A DNA stretch of 64,000 nucleotides from JAJPIG01 sp035531675 (GCA_035531675.1 DATKSL010000006.1:135908-199907), one strand, 5' to 3'. Positions 26,453 through 37,005 are shown, counted from the first letter of the stretch. Program-made: numbers and translations. Notes: generated by a model from the sequence alone, not told the origin.

Positions 26453-27376
26453 CTAGCCGAGCTTCGCCTCTGCCAGCAGGCGGGTCAAGCTCGGATGGGG
26501 TGCGGCGGCGAAATTGCGCCGATAATAATCCTCGTCGATCGAGGTGGCCTCGAGAAAGCGCGCCCGTTCCTGGCTCGCGACCGCGCGGATAATCTCACCG
26601 AGCCGCCGCCGCCACCAGTGGTCGCCGTCCGCTTCGCCCAGCAGGTCGCCGACGCCGGTGCCATGAAATCCGCCGAGCGCGCACTCGACGAAGTAGCCGA
26701 GCTGCCCCTCGCGATCGAGCGCCAGCGTCGTCACCGCGAGCGCCTCGGCGAGCGTCAGCAGCCGGTCCATCCCGGTTTCGCTGCGCCGCGATTGCACCGC
26801 CGGGTCGCCGCTGCCCTCGAAGCCCGAGCCGATCGCGACGATCGCGACCCGTCCATCCTCCAGCGGCAGCGGATGGAAAATATAGCCGGGCGAGGTGTAG
26901 CCGAGTTCCGCGCGCAGCGCCGTGCGATAGGCGAGCAGGTCGAAGCCGCCGCGCTCGGCGATACGATAGAGAAAATCGCCCAGCGACGAGCCGGCCGCTT
27001 CGGCCCGATCGATCAATGCCACGAATTGGTCAGGCGCATATTCCTCGCGCCGCGCGATCATCGCCGCCGACCCGAGGTCGAACTCCAGGCCCAGCGCGCC
27101 CAAGCCCTCGACCGCGGTCGACGTCACGCCGAGATAGCCGCGAATCGGCTGGCTGCGATCGAGCGGCTCGAGATCCATCGCCAGGTAATCGCCATGGCTC
27201 GACGGCTTGGCGAGACCACGCCGCGCGTTTTGCAGGATTACCGGGAAAGCCTTGCGTGCGATCAGGCGGCTGTGGGCCGCCCGCGCGCCGCGCCGCGCCG
27301 CCAACAATCCATAGCCGCTCAGCAACGAGCCGTAGCCGATTACGATCAGCCGCTGGTTAACGCTCGAATGCTTCAA
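26453..27376 (-). CDS. Hypothetical protein with gamma-glutamylcyclotransferase-like N-terminus
   Basis: A 307-residue protein without a firm family. The N-terminus LIVIGYGSLLSGYGLLAAR resembles the YGSL glutamyl-binding loop of GGCT-fold proteins, and FPVILQNARRGLA and RGYLGVTSTAVEGLGALG continue a beta-rich domain of about 120 residues. The rest is helical and ends in DEDYYRRNFAAAPHPSLTRLL. It is upstream of the PTPS-like gene by five bases and probably co-transcribed, which hints at a small-molecule role. The GGCT assignment is tentative. Confidence 0.6.
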   Translation of the reverse strand: MKHSSVNQRLIVIGYGSLLSGYGLLAARRGARAAHSRLIARKAFPVILQNARRGLAKPSSHGDYLAMDLEPLDRSQPIRGYLGVTSTAVEGLGALGLEFDLGSAAMIARREEYAPDQFVALIDRAEAAGSSLGDFLYRIAERGGFDLLAYRTALRAELGYTSPGYIFHPLPLEDGRVAIVAIGSGFEGSGDPAVQSRRSETGMDRLLTLAEALAVTTLALDREGQLGYFVECALGGFHGTGVGDLLGEADGDHWWRRRLGEIIRAVASQERARFLEATSIDEDYYRRNFAAAPHPSLTRLLAEAKLG

Positions 27377-27636
27377 GTGCCGGACTCCCTGGAGTCTCGA
27401 CTATGGTAGCGGCACGCGGCGACGCTGTTAACCGGGTCGGCACCAATTCGAAGCATCCACGAATGAACCGTTCACGGCCGCGGCGCGGCGCGACTCGGCG
27501 AGGCGCTTGAGGGCCTCATCGGCCGGCCGCAGCGGAATCATGGCGAGTTGCCATCGCCGCGAACTCGGCGCGGGCTGGCGCGAGCCGCAGCGGCCCGCGC
27601 CGCCGCCGCGCACGGCAACGGCCTTGCGGGATCGGC

Positions 27637-28194
27637 CTACTTGAACTGCAACTGGCCCGAGATTTCGCAGGAGTCGCCCTGTGTATCGGTGTAAACGTTG
27701 ACGAAGAAAACCACGTGCGCGACATTATTTACGAACGCCCCGTAAACCGCATCGAAGGTAGTCGCTCCGTCTCCGGGATCGACCGTGAAGGTCGTATCGG
27801 TGGTCGAGTACGGCCCCGAAAGCTGGCTGGTCGATTCGGTGAACGGCGTAGCTTGGACCGGTCCCGAGATCGCCGTCAGGTCTTGCGAGACGACCCCGCC
27901 GTTGACCGAGATCAGGTTTCCACTGACTGTGTGCTGCTTGGCATTGAAGTTCAGCACGCCAATCTTGTCGCGAATCGAACCGATGGAGTTGAACGTAAAG
28001 AAATTAAGGTCGCCGTCCGTCGTGTCGGTTTGCGTCTGTGCAAAGAGATTGGGCTGGCAGAATCGGTGAAATTGCACGGCGTAGATACCCGCGAGTTTAG
28101 GTGGCGCGGCCGCATTGGCGCGACTTCCCGCAAGCATCATCAACCCACATACCCCGACACTAAGGCCCAAAACACTCCAGAAACGACACTTCAT
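27637..28194 (-). CDS. Exported hypothetical protein
   Basis: A 185-residue protein with a clear Sec signal peptide (VLGLSVGVCGLMMLAG, cleavage near ANA-AP). The mature part is rich in Thr, Ser, Asn and beta-branched residues (FFTFNSIGSIRDKIGVLNFN, TVSGNLISVNGG) and contains two cysteines, one near each end, which could form a disulfide. No family recognised. Base composition is somewhat more AT-rich than neighbours. ATG 28194 is followed upstream by a short AT-rich stretch that may hold its promoter. Confidence 0.7.
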   Translation of the reverse strand: MKCRFWSVLGLSVGVCGLMMLAGSRANAAAPPKLAGIYAVQFHRFCQPNLFAQTQTDTTDGDLNFFTFNSIGSIRDKIGVLNFNAKQHTVSGNLISVNGGVVSQDLTAISGPVQATPFTESTSQLSGPYSTTDTTFTVDPGDGATTFDAVYGAFVNNVAHVVFFVNVYTDTQGDSCEISGQLQFK

Positions 28195-28375
28195 GGTAAA
28201 ACCACCCCTTTTGTTTGCTCTGACTTACTTAACTGAGCTTTTTTGACTTCCATTACCTATACGGAACGGCTTTCCTTTGCAAGGTTTTGGCCGCTTTTGC
28301 TCCAAAGTGTTTTCCTGCGGTGCGGGAGGCGGGCGGTTTCGCGTCCGGGGCTTCCAACCGCGCGTGGCGACTCGG

Positions 28376-31300
28376 CTAAATCCCCAGTATCACGCCGCGC
28401 GCCGCAAGCCCGGTGCTGGCGCTGATCGCCGCCATATAGAGCCCCAGTTGTGCGCGATATTCCTCAAACCGCGCGTTCAAGTCCGCGTCGGTCTTGAAGT
28501 CGATAACGATCCAGGCCGGGGCCGCGCCGCGCTGATCGAGAAAGGCCAGATCGGCGATTCCTTCGACCAGCGTGCCGTCCGCGAGCCTCCCCACGATGGC
28601 GCACTCGCGACGACACTCACGCGCGGCGAATGCGCGTACCATCAGCGGCGCCGCGAGCGCATTGACGACCGCCGTGGCCGCCGCGGCGACTTCCGATGCC
28701 GTCGCACCGAGAATCCGCCCCTGCAGCTCGGCGGCCTCAAGAATCGCTTGCGGGCCGGCGCCCGCTTCGACCCGCAGCATGGTCGCATGGACCAGCGAGC
28801 CGAAGCGCTTGCCGCGCGGGCGCTCGACCGTACGCGGCAGCTCGATGATCTCGATTTCGGCGGCCGGCAAATCAGCCGTGGCCAGCGCCGCCAGTTCGGT
28901 CGCGGTCGCGACGCGATAGGCGGGATGCGCCGCGCTTTCCAGCATCGCCGCGCGCCGCGCGCGCCAGGCCTCGTAACGCTGATCGCCTGCGGCCGCCGCG
29001 GTCCCGTCCTGATCGGCCTCGAGCAGCTTCGATTGCCTGAGCCCCATCGCCTCCTGCACGTTGAGCACCAGCTTGCGGCAGTCCCACCAGACCACCTGAT
29101 GGTCGCCGTGCTGGGTGCGATGGAGCCCCGGGGCGACGGCTTTCTCGCGCCGCGGCGTCTTCGGCGCCGGCGGCCGCACCACCACGCTGTCGTCGCCGAA
29201 CTCGGGGCATCCCGGCGGCTGAGGCGTGAGGGGGGTGCGGCGATTCGCGGCGTCCGGGTAAATCCCCGGATTGAGCCGCGCCAGCCATCCGTCGTGCGGC
29301 TCGTCGCCGATCGCCGGCACCACCAGCAGGTCGCGGGCGCGCGTCGCCGCGACATAGAGCAACCGCACCGCCTCCTCCTGGTCGCGCCGCAACTCTTGCT
29401 CCGCATGCTCCATCAATTCGCCGGGCGCGCAGCCGGCGATGCGGAGCGCGCACAGCCGCGCGGCCGGATCGACGTAGCGATGAGCATCGCCGGCGGTTTC
29501 ATTGCAAGTGATATCGGCCAGGATGACGACCGGGAACTCCAGCCCCTTGGCGCGATGCACCGACATGATACGGACCCCCTCGGTGCCTTCCTCGACCACC
29601 GGCACTTCGCTCGCCTCGTCGCGTTCGGCGCGCGCTTCGAGATGGTCGACGAAGCCGCGAAAAGAGGTCGCGCCACTGCGCCCCTCGTAGCGCCGCGCCA
29701 TATCCATCACCCGCATCAGGTTGGCCAGCGCCTGCTCGCCGGTCGGCCAGATGGCGATTCCCGCATGGGCCCGCGTGCGCGCCAGAAGCTGGCCGATAGT
29801 GTCGGCTATCGGACGCCGATTACGCCCGCGATGCAGCTCGCGCAGCACGCCGAGCGCGGCGGTGACTTCCGCCAGATGCGCCGGGAGATCGTCCGGAAAC
29901 CTCCGAAACGGATGGGGTGCGCCGCCGGCCAGCGTGCGGAATTCCAGCAGCGCGTCATCGCCCAGCGCGAACAACGGGCCGCGCAGGGTCGCGAACACCA
30001 GCAACTCGTCGTCGGGACGCTCGATCGCGCCCAGCGCATTGCGGATCGCCTCGACCTCCTCGCGCTCGTTGAACGAGGTGCCGCGCACCACCACGTGCTG
30101 AAGATGGCGCGCTTCCAGCGCCCGCATATAAGCGCGGGTCACGTCGCGCCCGTAACTCGTGAAGCGGCGGAACAGGATGCAGATATGGGCCGGCCTGAGA
30201 GCGACACGACGTTCCGGCTCGTCGCGCGTGGTCACGGTCCAGCCGCTGTGGTCGACCAGCCATTTGACGTAGGCCGCGATCGCGTCGGGCAGCGACTCGT
30301 CGATCGCGCGGTTGGTCACGAAGCCGCGCTCGTTGTAGGGCGCCGGCACCGGCAGCGCCACCACCGCCGGCTGGCTTTCGCAGGCCGGACGAAACGGCGC
30401 GAGCGGCGCATACTTCGGCTGGCTGTCCGACTCGGCCTCCATCTGCGGCGCGAACACCGCGTTGATCAGCGCCTGCAGGCCGGGCGTGGCGCGAAAGCTG
30501 ACGGTCAGATATTCGAGCGCCGCACCGCGCTCGACCAGCGCCCGCTTGATGGTCTGATAGAGCGCGACATCGGCGCGCCGGAAGCGATAGATCGATTGTT
30601 TCGGATCGCCGACGATAAACAGCTTGCCGGCCACCGGCCGCACCCGCATCCAGTCGGTCTCGGCCGGATCGTCGGCCGCGAGCAGCAGCAGAATTTCGGC
30701 CTGCAGCGGATCGGTATCCTGAAACTCGTCGACAAAAATAAAATCGAAGCGTTGCTGAAGCTCGGCGCGGACTTCGGCGTGATCGCGCACCAGGTTGCGC
30801 GTCACCAGCAGCAGGTCGAGAAAGTCGAGCAGGCCTCGGTCGCGCTTGAGCGCTTCGTAATGGCCGATGACCGGCCACAGTTCTTCGCGTAGCAGCGGCG
30901 CCAGGCTGGCGCCCGCCGCGGCGCGAAAGCCCATCAGATGCTCGAGCAGCGTTGCGCGGCGCGCGATCGCCTCAGCGCGCGAAATCGCGCCGAACTGATC
31001 GCCCCAGCCGCGCCAGTTCCATCGGCGACCGCGCGGCAGCGCGATCAGAACCGCCTCGAGCGCGTCGTAATCGCGGCCGGCGACCGCTTCGAGGCGCAGC
31101 GCGTCGGCGACGATTTGGGAGATTTCGTCGATCGACTTGCGCAGCCAATCGTCGGCGTCGACGCCGTCGGTCAACGCGCCGAGCGCCCGCACCTCGTCGA
31201 TCAGCGCGTCGATTTCGCGGTCGCGGTCGAACTCGGTATGGCGCCACGGAGTATCGAAATCGCGCCATCCGAGCAGCTCGGCGGCGGCCCGGCGCGCCAC

Positions 31301-31822
31301 CTCGCGCGGCCCGTTGCCCTCGTCCGAGGCGCGCCGCCGCAGCAGCCGGCGCATCCCGTCGCCAGGCGCGGCGAGCATCGCCTGGAACCATCGATCGAAC
31401 GCGATCTCCAGCAGCTCGCCGGCGTTGTCCTCGGGCGCCATCTCGAACAGCGGGTCGACCCGCGCTTCGATCGGCCGTTCGCGCAACAGCTCCGCGCAGA
31501 AGGCGTGAATCGTCCCGATGCGCGCCTCTTCGAGCTGGCGCAGCGCGTCGGTGAGATAATCGCGCCGGCGCTCGTCGGGCGCGGCCGAACGGGCCTGTTC
31601 GATCTCGGAGCGCAGGCGCAGCTTCAGCTCGCCGGCCGCCTTCTCGGTGAAGGTCACCGCCACCATCCGGTTGAGCGGGGCGCGGCCCGACTCGATCGCC
31701 GCGACGATCCGGTTGACGAGCGCGGTGGTTTTGCCGGTGCCGGCCGCCGCCTCGACGATCAGCGTGGCATCGAGGTCGGTGCGGATTCGATCGCGCACCC
31801 GTTGGTCGGCGAGCGCGGTCAT
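28376..31822 (-). CDS. addA: AddA-type UvrD-like helicase-nuclease
   Basis: Helicase/nuclease subunit of the AddAB double-strand-break repair enzyme, functional analogue of RecBCD. The start is ATG 31822, overlapping the addB stop as ATGA, giving 1148 residues. SF1 motifs are visible: Walker A VEAAAGTGKTTALVNRI near residue 24, motif II FIFVDEFQDTDPLQ, GDPKQSIYRFR, and later VHRAKGLEFPVVILAD and LLYVAATRARDLL. The C-terminal nuclease has GIADLAFLDQ followed by IVIDFKTD, the PD-(D/E)XK signature. Translationally coupled to addB upstream. Confidence 0.93.
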   Translation of the reverse strand: MTALADQRVRDRIRTDLDATLIVEAAAGTGKTTALVNRIVAAIESGRAPLNRMVAVTFTEKAAGELKLRLRSEIEQARSAAPDERRRDYLTDALRQLEEARIGTIHAFCAELLRERPIEARVDPLFEMAPEDNAGELLEIAFDRWFQAMLAAPGDGMRRLLRRRASDEGNGPREVARRAAAELLGWRDFDTPWRHTEFDRDREIDALIDEVRALGALTDGVDADDWLRKSIDEISQIVADALRLEAVAGRDYDALEAVLIALPRGRRWNWRGWGDQFGAISRAEAIARRATLLEHLMGFRAAAGASLAPLLREELWPVIGHYEALKRDRGLLDFLDLLLVTRNLVRDHAEVRAELQQRFDFIFVDEFQDTDPLQAEILLLLAADDPAETDWMRVRPVAGKLFIVGDPKQSIYRFRRADVALYQTIKRALVERGAALEYLTVSFRATPGLQALINAVFAPQMEAESDSQPKYAPLAPFRPACESQPAVVALPVPAPYNERGFVTNRAIDESLPDAIAAYVKWLVDHSGWTVTTRDEPERRVALRPAHICILFRRFTSYGRDVTRAYMRALEARHLQHVVVRGTSFNEREEVEAIRNALGAIERPDDELLVFATLRGPLFALGDDALLEFRTLAGGAPHPFRRFPDDLPAHLAEVTAALGVLRELHRGRNRRPIADTIGQLLARTRAHAGIAIWPTGEQALANLMRVMDMARRYEGRSGATSFRGFVDHLEARAERDEASEVPVVEEGTEGVRIMSVHRAKGLEFPVVILADITCNETAGDAHRYVDPAARLCALRIAGCAPGELMEHAEQELRRDQEEAVRLLYVAATRARDLLVVPAIGDEPHDGWLARLNPGIYPDAANRRTPLTPQPPGCPEFGDDSVVVRPPAPKTPRREKAVAPGLHRTQHGDHQVVWWDCRKLVLNVQEAMGLRQSKLLEADQDGTAAAAGDQRYEAWRARRAAMLESAAHPAYRVATATELAALATADLPAAEIEIIELPRTVERPRGKRFGSLVHATMLRVEAGAGPQAILEAAELQGRILGATASEVAAAATAVVNALAAPLMVRAFAARECRRECAIVGRLADGTLVEGIADLAFLDQRGAAPAWIVIDFKTDADLNARFEEYRAQLGLYMAAISASTGLAARGVILGI

Positions 31823-34800
31823 CGGAGCTCCCGCATCCGCCTGAGATCGGCGGTCCGCGCCGCCGGCTTGCGCGCGGCACGCTGCTCCTCGTAGGGGCCG
31901 CATACCGGGCGATAGTCGCAGAAGCGGCATTCGTCGGTGGCCGGCAGGGCCGGGAGAAAGCCTTCTTCCAGCGCGCGGCCGACGGTCGCGATCACCTGGC
32001 CGATTCCCTCGCGGGCCGCGTCGTCGAGCGCCACCACGCGCTCCTCGTAGCTGCCGGCCGCGGTGCAGTAGTAGAGGCGGCCTGCTTCGACCGGCGCGCC
32101 GAGCAGTTGCTCGGCCGCGAGCGCGTAGAGGATCGGCTGCAGGACCTTGCCGCCGCCGACGATCAACCCGCGCTCGGCCCGCACCCGGCCGGTCTTGTGA
32201 TCGGTGACGCGCAAGCCGCCCGCGGCGCGCCGCTCGACCAGATCGATCGAGCCGCGCAGCTTGAGCCCGCCGGCCAACTCGACCGGCTCGCCGCGGCTGG
32301 CCGGATCGGCCTGCGCACGGTCGACCAGCCCGAAGGCCAGCTCGAAGCGGTCGGGCAGCCAGGCCTCGCGGCTGTCGACCATCCGGCGCAGCCATTCGCG
32401 CAGATCGGCGCCGATCGAATCGATCCCGTCACGCCATACGCGATCGATCGCCGGCGCGAGACGATCGCGATAGTCCTCGGCCACGCGCCTGATCGTAAGC
32501 TCGAGCAGCGCTTGCGCCGCGGCATGATTGGTCGCCGTGACCGGAATCAAGCCGGCATTCCTGAGCTCGGTCAGGAACGCGAACTGGATTTCATGGAACA
32601 GCGCGCCGCGTGTCAGCGGATCGATAATCTCGATCGAGTCGGCCTCCTGGCGCGGCTGCAAGCGATGGATCGCCTGGAGGAAAAATCGATACGGGCAGGC
32701 GGCGAAGTTCTGCAGCGCGGTCGGCGAGTAGCTGCGAGCGGCGAACAGATGACGCTGCAGGGCGGCACGCGCGCCGGCCGAAGGATCGACCAGGCCGTCG
32801 GCGGGCGTCCAGCGCCGCAGCCAGCGGCGGGCGCGGCCGCGCAGCGCCCGGGCCAGATGAGGATTGGCGTTGAGCAGATAGTGGGCGGCGCCCTGTCCGC
32901 TCGCTTTGTCCAGCACCGCCTCGAGCGTCGCCAGATCGAATTCGGCATCGTCGATGGCGTCGGCGGGATCGGCCGGCGCGGGCCATCCCAGGCGCGGGCT
33001 GCGATCGACGGTGGCGCGGCGCGAGAGTTCGTCGAAGCCGGGCAGCCGCCCCTCGGCGGCGCGCATAATCTCGAGGGCGTAGAACGACGGCACCCGCGGC
33101 CGTCCCTGGGCGAGGTCGAAGCGCGGAAAGGTGAAGATCGCGCGCCGGGTCGCGGCTCCGGCCGCCAGCCGCAACGCCAGCCGCTCTTCGGCCGCGCGCT
33201 CGGCCTGCCGGGGCAGGTACTCGGGATGGGCGCGAGGGTCGGGAGCTTGCAACCGCGCGCGCACCGCGTCGGGCAGAATCGGATCCTCGGTCAGCTTCTT
33301 CGGAAAGACCCGCTCGGTCAGGCCGGGGACGATCACGACCTCGAACTCGAGCCCGCGCGCCTGCGCGGTCGGGGCGACGAACACCGCGCCGTAGCGGCGG
33401 CGCGAGGGCGGGCGTTCGAGCTTGCCGATTCGGTCGGCCATCACCAGCCGCACTTCGTCGAGGCCGATCGGTCCAATCGGGCCCATCGGCTCCAGTTCGG
33501 CCAGCGCGATAAGCACCGTCTCTGCGTCGCGGATCGCGATTGCGGTCAGGGTCCGCAGATGGCCGAGCCATCCCGACCAGGTCGCTTCGCCCGGCAGCGC
33601 GCCGAGCGCCTCGACGATCGGCAGCGCATACTCGCGCAGATGGGCGAGGTCGACCAGTTGACGATCGAGCGCCGCCGCGCGCGCGTCTTCGTCGGTGAGC
33701 TCGCGCCGCCGCAGCTCAAGCTCCGCCGCGAGCCCGCCGAGCCGCCGCAACCATCGATCGCGTCCGCCGACCACCGCCGCCTCGACCAGCAATCGTTCCC
33801 ATCGCCAGGGCGCCACCAGCGAGCCCTCGACGACCGGCACCGGGTCGCGCTCGATCGGATCGGCCTCGGCTTGCGGCGGTTCGAGCTCCAGGTCGGCGGC
33901 GAGCGCGGCGGGGCCGAGTTCGGTCGCCGGCGCGACGAATTCCGCATCGTCGTCGTCGGTCGTCGGCGCTTGCGGATTGCGATACGGCAGTTGCGCGAGC
34001 GATAGGTATTCGGCGAAGCGGCGCGCGGACAGACCCTCGGCGGCGCAGGCCAGCAGCGCCAACAGCGCGCGTCCGCCCGGCTCGGGCAACGACGTGCCGC
34101 GCGCGAAATAGGCCGGCAGGCCGGCGCGGTCGAGCGCTTCCTTCAGGTACGGCGAGTAACGGCCCGGCGCATGCAGCAGCACGGCGATCCGATCCAGCGC
34201 CACGCCGAGATAGGCCTGGGCCTGGATCAGCCGGGCGATTTCGACGCACTCCTGCATCTCACCGGCCGCCGAACGCACGATCACGCTCTCGTCGAGCGGG
34301 CTTTCCGCGGGCGAGGTCTCGGCGAACAGATGGTTCTGAAGGCGCTCGAGCGAGGACTGCGCGGCCGTCGTATCAGCGTGGGCGGCGGGCTCGGCGATAG
34401 TCGCGAAGCCCTCCTCGAGCATCGTCAAGGTCGGATGGTCGCCGGCCGGCGCCGTGGCGATAATCCGGGGCGCACGGGCGGCGAGTGCGCGCACCAACTC
34501 GCGCTCGGCGCTGGTGCGGATCGCGATATCGAACAGCAGGATCGGCAGGCCGATAAAACGTGGCGGTGGAGTGGCCGCGGCGGCGGCGATCGCGAGCTCG
34601 ATTATCGCGGCGCGGTCGGCGAGCCCGGCCGCGTCCAGCTCGGCGGCATAAGTCGCGAGCAGTCGGGCGACAGTCGCCTCGCGCGCCTCCGGCACGTCGA
34701 GCGCGGCCGGATCGATCCCGTTCAAACGCAACTCGCCAAGCGTGGCGGCCAGCGCACCCGGGAAACCGGGGCGAGTCGCCACCGGCTCGAAGTACGAAAG

Positions 34801-35133
34801 CTCGTCGGCCTGGGCGAGCCGATAGATCGTGCGCGCAGCGACCGCCTCGAGCGCGAGACCGTCGGCCGCGACCAGCCCGCGCGCCGCCATCGCCTCCGCC
34901 GCCACCAATCCAATCAGGCGGTTGAAGGTCATGCGATGGATTCCGAACAGCGCGCCGCGGCGCGCGGCGAAAGCGCGGACCAGATCGTCGGTCGCCTGCT
35001 GGTTCTGTGCGACGACGATGGCTTCGGTGCCCGGCGCAAGCGCGTCGAGCCACGCATCGGCGGCCGCGATCCGATCGTGAACGCGGGGCGCGATCACAAT
35101 CCGTGGACGATGCGCGGATGCTTCGGACTCCAT
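31819..35133 (-). CDS. addB: AddB-type nuclease subunit of the AddAB enzyme
   Basis: Second nuclease subunit, 1104 residues. The N-terminal inactive-helicase region (IVVAQNQQATDDLVRAF) lacks a Walker A motif, as in proteobacterial AddB. Near the C-terminus are the nuclease motifs LRGSIDLVERRAAGG and RVTDHKTGRV, and the iron-sulfur cysteines: one in FAACPYRFFLQAI and three in CRFCDYRPVCGPYE, matching the AddB 4Fe-4S pattern. First gene of the addB-addA pair. The long open frames on the opposite strand are high-GC artefacts. Confidence 0.92.
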   Translation of the reverse strand: MESEASAHRPRIVIAPRVHDRIAAADAWLDALAPGTEAIVVAQNQQATDDLVRAFAARRGALFGIHRMTFNRLIGLVAAEAMAARGLVAADGLALEAVAARTIYRLAQADELSYFEPVATRPGFPGALAATLGELRLNGIDPAALDVPEAREATVARLLATYAAELDAAGLADRAAIIELAIAAAAATPPPRFIGLPILLFDIAIRTSAERELVRALAARAPRIIATAPAGDHPTLTMLEEGFATIAEPAAHADTTAAQSSLERLQNHLFAETSPAESPLDESVIVRSAAGEMQECVEIARLIQAQAYLGVALDRIAVLLHAPGRYSPYLKEALDRAGLPAYFARGTSLPEPGGRALLALLACAAEGLSARRFAEYLSLAQLPYRNPQAPTTDDDDAEFVAPATELGPAALAADLELEPPQAEADPIERDPVPVVEGSLVAPWRWERLLVEAAVVGGRDRWLRRLGGLAAELELRRRELTDEDARAAALDRQLVDLAHLREYALPIVEALGALPGEATWSGWLGHLRTLTAIAIRDAETVLIALAELEPMGPIGPIGLDEVRLVMADRIGKLERPPSRRRYGAVFVAPTAQARGLEFEVVIVPGLTERVFPKKLTEDPILPDAVRARLQAPDPRAHPEYLPRQAERAAEERLALRLAAGAATRRAIFTFPRFDLAQGRPRVPSFYALEIMRAAEGRLPGFDELSRRATVDRSPRLGWPAPADPADAIDDAEFDLATLEAVLDKASGQGAAHYLLNANPHLARALRGRARRWLRRWTPADGLVDPSAGARAALQRHLFAARSYSPTALQNFAACPYRFFLQAIHRLQPRQEADSIEIIDPLTRGALFHEIQFAFLTELRNAGLIPVTATNHAAAQALLELTIRRVAEDYRDRLAPAIDRVWRDGIDSIGADLREWLRRMVDSREAWLPDRFELAFGLVDRAQADPASRGEPVELAGGLKLRGSIDLVERRAAGGLRVTDHKTGRVRAERGLIVGGGKVLQPILYALAAEQLLGAPVEAGRLYYCTAAGSYEERVVALDDAAREGIGQVIATVGRALEEGFLPALPATDECRFCDYRPVCGPYEEQRAARKPAARTADLRRMRELR

Positions 35134-35277
35134 CGGATAATGACGTCGCAGGCGGACGTCTCGACTATGGTTCGCCGCCGCGGCGCGTATCTCAAGGGCC
35201 GCCGGGCGATTCTGTCAACAACCGGGGCGGCAGGAGCGGGATTCGTCCCGCTTGGATAGCGGCCGCGCCCGGCGGGC

Positions 35278-36114
35278 TTACCTGATCAGCGCGACACTAT
35301 CGCCGACGCGCACCCGCCCCGGCTGCTCGACCGCCGCGTAGGCGCCGACCAGGGCGCTGTGATGGCTCGCGGCGGTGCGCAGCACGGCCAGGTCGCGCGG
35401 CAGATCGTCCTGCTCGTGGGTGGTCATCACGCAGCGGACCACCGGCGCGGTCACCGCGATAGTGACCTCGCCTAACCTGAGCCTGCCGGTGAGCCAATCG
35501 TCCTCGATAAAACGGTCGGCGCCCGCGCCGGTATCGATCAGAATATTGGGCCGGAAGCGGCGCGCGTCGAAATGCGACTCGCGGTTGAGGCGGCCGAGAT
35601 GGGCAAGCGTGCCGGTGGTCAGGATATGGAGCGGCGCGGCGTCGAAGAAGGTCCCCGGCGGCATCCCCCAGTAATCCGGGCCGGCGTCGGGTGGATGATA
35701 CTTCTGGAGCACCGGCATCATCTGCTCGAGCGGCACATCGCCGAACACCATCGCGGGATCGAACGAGGCCCGCAGCGTTTGATCCGCTTCGGCGTGTGCG
35801 AGTTCGAGCTTGTGGCCGAAGGCTGCCGAGATCAGCTGCGAAGCCTCCGGGGCGTCGGCCGCGATCTTGCGGCCGTCGGGCAGCGTGATAATCGGCGCCG
35901 CGGATTCGGCCGCGTAGGCGGCCCGGAAGTCGAACGCCTGACGCCATTTCTTGGCGCTCACGATGCGTCCGTTGACGAGCTCGCGCAGCGCCCAGGCGCG
36001 ATCGCCGACCACGCCGGCCGGTCCAATCGTCAACTCGCTGAGGGTTTCGCCGAGCATCGATTTGACCGGGTAGCGGAACAATCCGCCGACCGTCCCGACC
36101 TGCAGCTCACCCAT
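35278..36114 (-). CDS. MOSC domain protein (YcbX-like)
   Basis: A 278-residue protein with an N-terminal MOSC beta-barrel (GGLFRYPVKSMLGETLSELTIGPAGVVGDRAWAL) and a MOSC core (DARRFRPNILID) containing the conserved cysteine in VVRCVMTTHEQD, which in the family binds the molybdenum cofactor. Relatives take part in reduction of N-hydroxylated compounds or sulfur transfer to Moco. It lies downstream of DUF2231 and upstream of nothing obviously related to molybdenum in this window. Confidence 0.9.
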   Translation of the reverse strand: MGELQVGTVGGLFRYPVKSMLGETLSELTIGPAGVVGDRAWALRELVNGRIVSAKKWRQAFDFRAAYAAESAAPIITLPDGRKIAADAPEASQLISAAFGHKLELAHAEADQTLRASFDPAMVFGDVPLEQMMPVLQKYHPPDAGPDYWGMPPGTFFDAAPLHILTTGTLAHLGRLNRESHFDARRFRPNILIDTGAGADRFIEDDWLTGRLRLGEVTIAVTAPVVRCVMTTHEQDDLPRDLAVLRTAASHHSALVGAYAAVEQPGRVRVGDSVALIR

Positions 36115-36146
36115 CGGCTCTAGCCTGCGTCAGCGGCGCGCCCGGA

Positions 36147-36812
36147 TTAGACGTGGGCCGCGGTCGGAGTTGCGCTGGGCGCGGCGCTCTTCGAGGGCGA
36201 CGGCTCCGCACCCGGCGCAGGCGTCGGCGTGGCCGAGGGCGACGGCTCGGGGCTCGCGGTCTCGGCCGGCGAGGCCGCGGCCGAGGGCGGCACGTAGACG
36301 GTCGGCAGCGCGGTCGGCATTTGCGCGGCGGGGGTCTCGGCCGGAGTCGGGGTCAGCAGAGCGGTGCCGACGCCATGATCATAAACCAGCTCACCGCCCA
36401 TGTAGCCCTGGTAGCCAAGCAGGCCGATGGCGGCAATCGCGGCCAGCAGGTAGATGCCGCGCCAGGCGGCGATGAAGGCGAAGGCTTCCACGCCGATGCG
36501 CCACAGCGCCAGGATGGCGAAAATCCATATCAGCCAATCACCCAGCTCGGCGTGATCGTGCAGCAGATCCTTGGCCTCGCCGCTCACCAGCTTGTGCACC
36601 CGATGAGCCTCCCATCCGCCGGTCTCCCACGAGGCGGCGGCAGCGAACGCTCCCAGGATCATGAGGGTCAGGGCCATGTAACGAATCCATCGGTAACGCG
36701 GCAGCAGGCTGCCGATCAAATCCGCCAGCACGCCGACCATCAGCAGCGCGACCGTGAAATGGTCGACTACCGGATGGATGTGCCAGGTCTGGAGAGTAGT
36801 GATCAAATTCAT
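36147..36812 (-). CDS. DUF2231 membrane protein with Pro/Ala-rich tail
   Basis: A 221-residue inner-membrane protein. The first 150 residues hold four predicted transmembrane helices; the start WHIHPVVDHFTVALLMVGVLADL is the DUF2231 signature with conserved His residues, and HDHAELGDWL lies in a loop. The last 60 residues are low-complexity Pro/Ala/Ser/Thr (periplasmic or cytoplasmic tail). The tail composition resembles the end of the next gene (37006-38775), which also finishes in a Pro/Thr/Ala-rich stretch. Function unknown. Confidence 0.8.
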   Translation of the reverse strand: MNLITTLQTWHIHPVVDHFTVALLMVGVLADLIGSLLPRYRWIRYMALTLMILGAFAAAASWETGGWEAHRVHKLVSGEAKDLLHDHAELGDWLIWIFAILALWRIGVEAFAFIAAWRGIYLLAAIAAIGLLGYQGYMGGELVYDHGVGTALLTPTPAETPAAQMPTALPTVYVPPSAAASPAETASPEPSPSATPTPAPGAEPSPSKSAAPSATPTAAHV

Positions 36813-37005
36813 CGTCGCTTTTCACTCCTGTTGCGGGCCGGTCAATCGATCGCGATTCGGACTGATCGGGGACTGGCGAAGCGCGGCCCGCGTGGGTTTC
36901 GGATGCGCCCCCATCCTCAAGCTCCGACTAGCAATACTACGTGCTGACTGCCTAGCCAATTCCTTTTTTGCCCCTGATAAAGTGCAACGGCCTCGTCGGC
37001 GACGG

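Noticed and set aside
28277..30892. 871-codon open frame on the plus strand antisense to addA, and a similar one at 32107-34005
   Set aside because: Shadow frames of high-GC coding DNA. Their composition is Arg/Ala/His/Gln-rich with no domain, while the opposite strand encodes clear AddA and AddB motifs.
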